A DNA stretch of 17,184 bases from a bacterium (GTDB lineage: Bacteria; ARS69): the NCBI GenBank assembly GCA_025774805.1, contig JALGZR010000102.1:1-17184 (forward strand). The letters are read 5' to 3'. The notes below the pieces were generated by a model. It did not search any database and was not told where the DNA came from. It was given only the letters and a program-made list of their open reading frames with translations. Position numbers and translations under genes: made by a program. Positions 13,347 to 17,184 of this stretch are shown here, in pieces (position 1 is the stretch's first letter; each line of letters opens with the position of its first letter).

Positions 13347-14662
13347 ACCCGAAGACTGCCGCCGACGTGGCCCGCGCCACCCGCGACAAGCACGCCGAGT
13401 ATCTGATGCCCTCCGTTGCGAACTACTACGGGGAACCGATCGTCCTCGATCGGGGAGAGGGCATGTTCGTCCGCGACGTGGACGGAAACGAGTACCTCGA
13501 TTTCTTCGGCGGGATACTGACCGTCTCCATCGGGCACTGTGATCCGCGCGTGACCGGCCCGATCAAGGCGCAGGTCGACCGACTCGGGCACGTCTCCAGT
13601 CTGTATCCCGTCGTCCCGGTGGTGGAGCTGGCGGAGCGCCTGGCCCGGATCACGCCGGGAAGGCTCCAGAAGTGCATCTTCAACGCCTCCGGCACCGAGG
13701 CCGACGACACGGCGACCGTGCTCGCCCAAGTCTACACCGGGGCCATGGAGATCATCGCGCTGCGCCACGGGTACTCGGGTCGAGGCACGCTCGCCCAGGC
13801 GCTCACCGGTCACAGTCCCTGGCGGGCGATTCCGACGCAGGTCCCGGGAATCAAGCACGCTCCCTCCCCGTACTGCTATCGCTGCCCTCTCGGAGCGAAG
13901 TACCCGGAGTGCGAGGTGCGGTGCGCCCGGGATCTCGAGGAGCTCATCCAGACGACCACCGTCGGGCGCGTGGCCGGCTTCCTGGCGGAGCCGATCCAGG
14001 GGGTCGGCGGCTTCATCACGCCCCCGCCCGAGTATTTCGAGATCGCGGTCGAGATCGTCCGCAGGCACGGAGGGGTCTTCATCTGTGACGAAGTGCAGAC
14101 CGGATTCGGCCGCACGGGTCGTCACATGTTCGGCATCGAGCACTGGGGAGTGCAGCCGGAGATCATGACGATGGCGAAAGGGATCGCGAATGGAATGCCG
14201 ATCGCCGTCGCGATCGCCACTCCCGAGATCGCGGACGCCTTCCAGAAGCTGACGATCTCGACGTTCGGAGGGAACCCGGTCTCGTGCGCCGCCGCGAACG
14301 CCACGCTGGACGTCATCGAGACGGAGGATCTCCCCGCCAAGGCCGAGAAGACGGGGAATCGCCTCCGCGCCGGACTCGAGGAGCTCATGGATCGCTTCCC
14401 GTCGAAGGTCGGAGACGTTCGGGGGAAAGGGCTCATGCAGGCGATCGAGCTCGTCGTGGACGAGGCGGACGGCGACCGCACGCCCGACGCCGCCGCCACC
14501 GTGCGCTTCTTCGAGGAGACGAAGAGGCGCGGCCTCCTGATCGGCAAGGGAGGACTGGCGGGCAACGTCGTGCGGATCTCGCCTCCTCTCGTCGTGTCGG
14601 AGGGCGAGGTCGACGACGCCTTGCGGATCATGGGCGACGCGCTGGCGGCAATGGAGAGCTGA
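13343..14662 (+). CDS. Class III PLP aminotransferase, probably beta-alanine transaminase
   Basis: The 439-residue fold-type I aminotransferase shows ASGTEADD (115-122), HGYSGR (142-147), CDEVQTGFGRTG (248-259) and the PLP lysine Lys279 (TMAKGIANG). It resembles the AGXT2/4-aminobutyrate group. Its place in the operon makes beta-alanine (and beta-aminoisobutyrate) the likely amino donor, giving the semialdehyde substrate of the dehydrogenase; pyruvate or 2-oxoglutarate as acceptor cannot be decided. It has a cysteine-rich insertion, C178-x2-C181-x8-C190-x3-C194, able in principle to bind a metal. The ATG at 13343 shares 4 nt with the dihydropyrimidinase stop (ATGA) and has GAAAGGAGG about 8 nt upstream, so translation is probably coupled. 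A longer frame from 13151 would overlap the upstream gene by nearly 200 nt and is rejected. Confidence 0.87.
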   Translation: MNPKTAADVARATRDKHAEYLMPSVANYYGEPIVLDRGEGMFVRDVDGNEYLDFFGGILTVSIGHCDPRVTGPIKAQVDRLGHVSSLYPVVPVVELAERLARITPGRLQKCIFNASGTEADDTATVLAQVYTGAMEIIALRHGYSGRGTLAQALTGHSPWRAIPTQVPGIKHAPSPYCYRCPLGAKYPECEVRCARDLEELIQTTTVGRVAGFLAEPIQGVGGFITPPPEYFEIAVEIVRRHGGVFICDEVQTGFGRTGRHMFGIEHWGVQPEIMTMAKGIANGMPIAVAIATPEIADAFQKLTISTFGGNPVSCAAANATLDVIETEDLPAKAEKTGNRLRAGLEELMDRFPSKVGDVRGKGLMQAIELVVDEADGDRTPDAAATVRFFEETKRRGLLIGKGGLAGNVVRISPPLVVSEGEVDDALRIMGDALAAMES

Positions 14663-14663
14663 C

Positions 14664-16070
14664 GTGGACGGCGTCGCCGGCACCGGACCGGGCCCGGGTC
14701 GGCTCGAGGAGCGTTTCGCGGAGAAGCGACCGCCCCTCTCGGACACCGAAGCGGTGAGGGAGGCGGCGCGCTGTCTCTACTGCTACGACGCTCCGTGCAT
14801 TCGGGGCTGTCCCACCCACATCGACATTCCGACCTTCATCCGGAAGATCGCGACGGGGAATCCGCGGGGCGCCGCGCGGACCATTCTCACCTCGAACCTC
14901 CTCGGCGCGAGCTGCGCGAAGGTCTGTCCGGTGGAGGTGCTCTGCGAGGGACAGTGCGTCTACGTGTCCGACGGTCGGACGCCGATCGCCATCGGCCGGC
15001 TCCAGCGATGGGCGATGGAGAGTGGCGGCGGTCCGGAGCTTCTCGAGCGGAAGCCGAAGACCGGACACTCCGTCGGGCTCGTGGGCGGAGGCCCCGCTTC
15101 GCTCGCGTGCGCCGGTGAGCTCGCGCTGAAGGGACACGCGCCCGTCATCTACGAGAGAAGCGAGATGCCCGGGGGTCTCAATCTCTCCGGGATCGCGCCC
15201 TACAAGCTGAAGGTCGACGAGGCGCTGGAGGAAGCGGAGGCCATTCTCGCGCTGGGAGTGAAGCTCCGGCCGGGGACGGAGGTGGGAGGAAACGTAACCG
15301 TGGACGAGCTGTTCGCCCGCCACGAGGCCCTGTTCCTCGGGCCGGGCCTCGGCTCGGACTCGCGGCTCGGCGTTCCCGGAGAGCGGGGGCCGGGAGTGGA
15401 GGGAGCGGTGGCCTGGATCGAGCGGATGAAGCTCGACCCCGCCGCGTCCGTCGCGGGGATTCGCCGGGCGATCGTGGTCGGAGGGGGAAACACGGCCATC
15501 GATGCCGCGCGCGAGCTCCGCGGACTCGGCGTCGAGTCGGTCACCGTCGCCTACCGGAGGACGGTCGAAGAGATGCCCGCCTACGAGCACGAGGTCGGCC
15601 CGGCCCGCCGCGAAGGGGTCGTGGTGCTCGAACGGACCGCGGTGGCGGCTTTCGAGCGCACGGAGGAAGGGGGACCGCTCGCCCGGGTGCGCCTGGTCGA
15701 GGCCGAGAACGGGCGTCCCACCGATCGCGAGCTCGTCACGCTTCCGGCCGACCTCGTTCTTCTCGCGATCGGACAGTCGACGCTCGCCGATCTCGTCCGG
15801 CTCTTCCCGGATGTGAAGTGCGACCGGCAGGGTCGAATCGTCGTGGACCCCGAGACGTTCGTGACGGGGAACCCCCGCGTCTTCGCCGGAGGCGACGCGG
15901 TGAACGGAGGGAAGGAGGTCGTGAACGCGGTCCACGACGGGCAGGTCGCCGCGCGCGCCATCGACCGGCTGCTTCGCGAGGGCGCTCTCGCGCCGCCGGT
16001 TCCCGTCCCGCCGAAGAGCGTCGGCGGGCCCGACTCCAGACCGAAACCGCCGGGAGCCTCCCATGCCTGA
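14664..16070 (+). CDS. preT: Dihydropyrimidine dehydrogenase, FAD/Fe-S subunit PreT
   Basis: The 468-residue protein has an N-terminal Fe-S domain with two cysteine groups: C37-x2-C40-x4-C45-x3-C49 and C84-x3-C88-x5-C94-x3-C98. An FAD dinucleotide fold follows (GLVGGGPASLACAGEL, from 138), then an NAD(P)H-binding fold (VVGGGNTAIDAARE, 271-284) with YRRT (297-300), and a second FAD contact near the end (FAGGDAVNGG). This is the glutamate-synthase small-subunit-like half of dihydropyrimidine dehydrogenase. It takes electrons from NAD(P)H and passes them to PreA. It starts with GTG at 14664, one base after the preceding stop, with GGAGAG upstream. The last 25 residues are a proline-rich tail probably not part of the fold. 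Glutamate synthase small subunit is the alternative; the adjacent preA rules in favour of PreT. Confidence 0.9.
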   Translation: MDGVAGTGPGPGRLEERFAEKRPPLSDTEAVREAARCLYCYDAPCIRGCPTHIDIPTFIRKIATGNPRGAARTILTSNLLGASCAKVCPVEVLCEGQCVYVSDGRTPIAIGRLQRWAMESGGGPELLERKPKTGHSVGLVGGGPASLACAGELALKGHAPVIYERSEMPGGLNLSGIAPYKLKVDEALEEAEAILALGVKLRPGTEVGGNVTVDELFARHEALFLGPGLGSDSRLGVPGERGPGVEGAVAWIERMKLDPAASVAGIRRAIVVGGGNTAIDAARELRGLGVESVTVAYRRTVEEMPAYEHEVGPARREGVVVLERTAVAAFERTEEGGPLARVRLVEAENGRPTDRELVTLPADLVLLAIGQSTLADLVRLFPDVKCDRQGRIVVDPETFVTGNPRVFAGGDAVNGGKEVVNAVHDGQVAARAIDRLLREGALAPPVPVPPKSVGGPDSRPKPPGASHA

Positions 16071-17184
16071 TCTCTCCGTGAGCTTCGTCGGGATCGAGAG
16101 CCCGAACCCTTTCTGGCTCGCCTCGGGACCGCCCTCGAACGGCGGCGAGCAGGTGCTGCGTGCCTTCGATGCAGGGTGGGGCGGCGCCGTCTGGAAGACG
16201 CTGGGGAATCCGATCGTCAACGTCTCGAGCCGGCTCGGCGGACTCGACTTCGGCGGTCAGCGCCTGATGGGGCTGAACAACATCGAGCTGATCACCGATC
16301 GTCCCCTCGATGCGAACCTCCGGGAGATGGCCGAAGTGAAGCGGCGCTTCCCCGATCGCGCGGTCGTCGCGTCCCTGATGGCCGAGAGCCGGGAGGAGTG
16401 GGACGAGCTCATCCGTCGGTGCGAGGACACCGGCTGCGACGGCCTCGAGCTCAACTTCGGCTGCCCGCACGGCATGTGCGAGCGGGGCATGGGGTCGGCC
16501 GTCGGGCAGGAACCGAAGGTGCTCGAGGACCTCGTCGGGTGGGTGAAGGAGACGGCCTCAGTCCCGATCATCGCGAAGCTGACGCCGAACATCACCGACA
16601 TCCGGGACCCCGGAATGGCGGCGGTTCGGGGAGGCGCCCACGCCGTCTCGCTGATCAACACGTTGCAGAGCCTGATGGGCGTCGACCTCGACCGCCTCGT
16701 CCCCCGCCCCGTCGTCGGGAACGCGTCCACGCACGGCGGATACTGCGGGCCGGCGGTGAAACCGATCGCGTTGAGAATGATCGCGCAGCTCGCGCGCGAG
16801 CCGGAGTTCACGATTCCGATCAGCGGCATCGGCGGGATCACGACCTGGAGGGACGCGGCCGAGTTCCTGGCGCTCGGCGCCTCGAACGTGCAGGTCTGCA
16901 CCGCGGTGATGCACCACGGCTACCGGATCGTCGAGGATCTCATCGAGGGGCTGGCCGGTTTCCTCGCCTCCAAGGACATGAAGAGCGTGACCGATCTCGT
17001 GGGGGCGGCGCTCCCGGCCTTTCGTGAGTGGGGCGAACTCGATCTCAACTACCACGTCGTGGCGGAGATCGATCCGGGCAAGTGCATCGAGTGCCAGCTC
17101 TGCTACGTGGCCTGCCACGACGGAGCCCACCAGTGCATCCACCTGCCGGGGGCCGAGCCCGCTCCCGGACACGTGGCCCCGGGC
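16063..17184 (+). CDS. preA: Dihydropyrimidine dehydrogenase, FMN/Fe-S catalytic subunit PreA (partial, 3' end missing)
   Basis: 374 codons are present without a stop; the family is about 410 residues, so roughly 40 are missing. The body is a dihydroorotate-dehydrogenase-like FMN barrel with Lys172 (AKLTPN), NFGCPHGMCERGMG with the active-site acid Cys134, NAST (220-223) and phosphate-binding SGIGGI (254-259). A C-terminal ferredoxin domain has the first [4Fe-4S] set C341-x2-C344-x2-C347-x3-C351 and Cys358 opening the second. It reduces uracil or thymine to the 5,6-dihydro form using electrons from PreT. The ATG at 16063 overlaps the preT stop by 8 nt, in line with equal production of both subunits. 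Cys139 stands where related enzymes often have glycine. Confidence 0.92.
   Translation, partial: MPDLSVSFVGIESPNPFWLASGPPSNGGEQVLRAFDAGWGGAVWKTLGNPIVNVSSRLGGLDFGGQRLMGLNNIELITDRPLDANLREMAEVKRRFPDRAVVASLMAESREEWDELIRRCEDTGCDGLELNFGCPHGMCERGMGSAVGQEPKVLEDLVGWVKETASVPIIAKLTPNITDIRDPGMAAVRGGAHAVSLINTLQSLMGVDLDRLVPRPVVGNASTHGGYCGPAVKPIALRMIAQLAREPEFTIPISGIGGITTWRDAAEFLALGASNVQVCTAVMHHGYRIVEDLIEGLAGFLASKDMKSVTDLVGAALPAFREWGELDLNYHVVAEIDPGKCIECQLCYVACHDGAHQCIHLPGAEPAPGHVAPG

Noticed and set aside
13151-14662. Aminotransferase starting at 13151
   Set aside because: It would overlap dihydropyrimidinase by nearly 200 nt with an arginine-rich non-domain extension. The ATGA-coupled ATG at 13343 with its own ribosome site fits the family N-terminus.
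14664-16070. Glutamate synthase small subunit
   Set aside because: The domain layout is shared, but the overlapping downstream preA and the pyrimidine operon identify it as PreT.
1-17184. CRISPR arrays, rRNA genes, phage or defence genes
   Set aside because: No regularly spaced repeats, no rRNA-like stretches and no recognisable integrase, restriction or phage proteins were seen on either strand.

Overview
The window is very GC-rich chromosomal DNA from a bacterium. Two exported proteins (an M1-family peptidase and an FG-GAP repeat protein) end in a FlgD-like/secretion-sorting C-terminal domain of the 'V-x-D-x-x-G-R-x-V-R-T-L ... S-G-V-Y-F' type. That ending, with a DUF2089 regulator and a PutP-like symporter, fits an uncultivated FCB-related lineage such as Candidatus Eisenbacteria. 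This placement is an inference from protein style and cannot be proved from the window.

Left part (1-5730). A leftward, translationally coupled operon encodes a DUF2089 zinc-ribbon/HTH protein, an 88-residue membrane protein and a SHOCT-like protein cut by the window edge. It has a good sigma70-type promoter (TTGACA-17 nt-GATATT). A 400-bp, G-rich, hairpin-forming gap follows, then a rightward GT-C type membrane glycosyltransferase. Next come a leftward secreted M1 metallopeptidase, whose signal peptide has no standard start codon, and a divergent exported VOC-fold protein.

Middle (5731-9374). A leftward FG-GAP/VCBS beta-propeller surface protein and a leftward PutP-type sodium:solute symporter each have their own plausible promoter. 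A terminator-like hairpin separates them.

Right part (9375-17184). Six rightward genes form a complete reductive pyrimidine catabolism locus: CoA-acylating (methyl)malonate-semialdehyde dehydrogenase, beta-ureidopropionase, dihydropyrimidinase, class III aminotransferase, PreT and PreA (cut by the window end). By known family functions, PreT/PreA reduce uracil or thymine, dihydropyrimidinase opens the ring and beta-ureidopropionase releases NH3 and CO2. The aminotransferase then makes malonate (or methylmalonate) semialdehyde, and the dehydrogenase yields acetyl-CoA or propionyl-CoA. The last five genes are packed with 1-28 nt gaps or 4-8 nt overlaps.

The most unusual feature is a pair of non-coding, MITE-like elements (2770-2927 and 10832-11015). 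They share 21-bp terminal inverted repeats and conserved internal hairpins, including a compensatory base-pair change. Both start exactly at the CTAG that holds the TAG stop codon of the upstream gene. The second copy splits the pyrimidine operon between the dehydrogenase and the beta-ureidopropionase genes.
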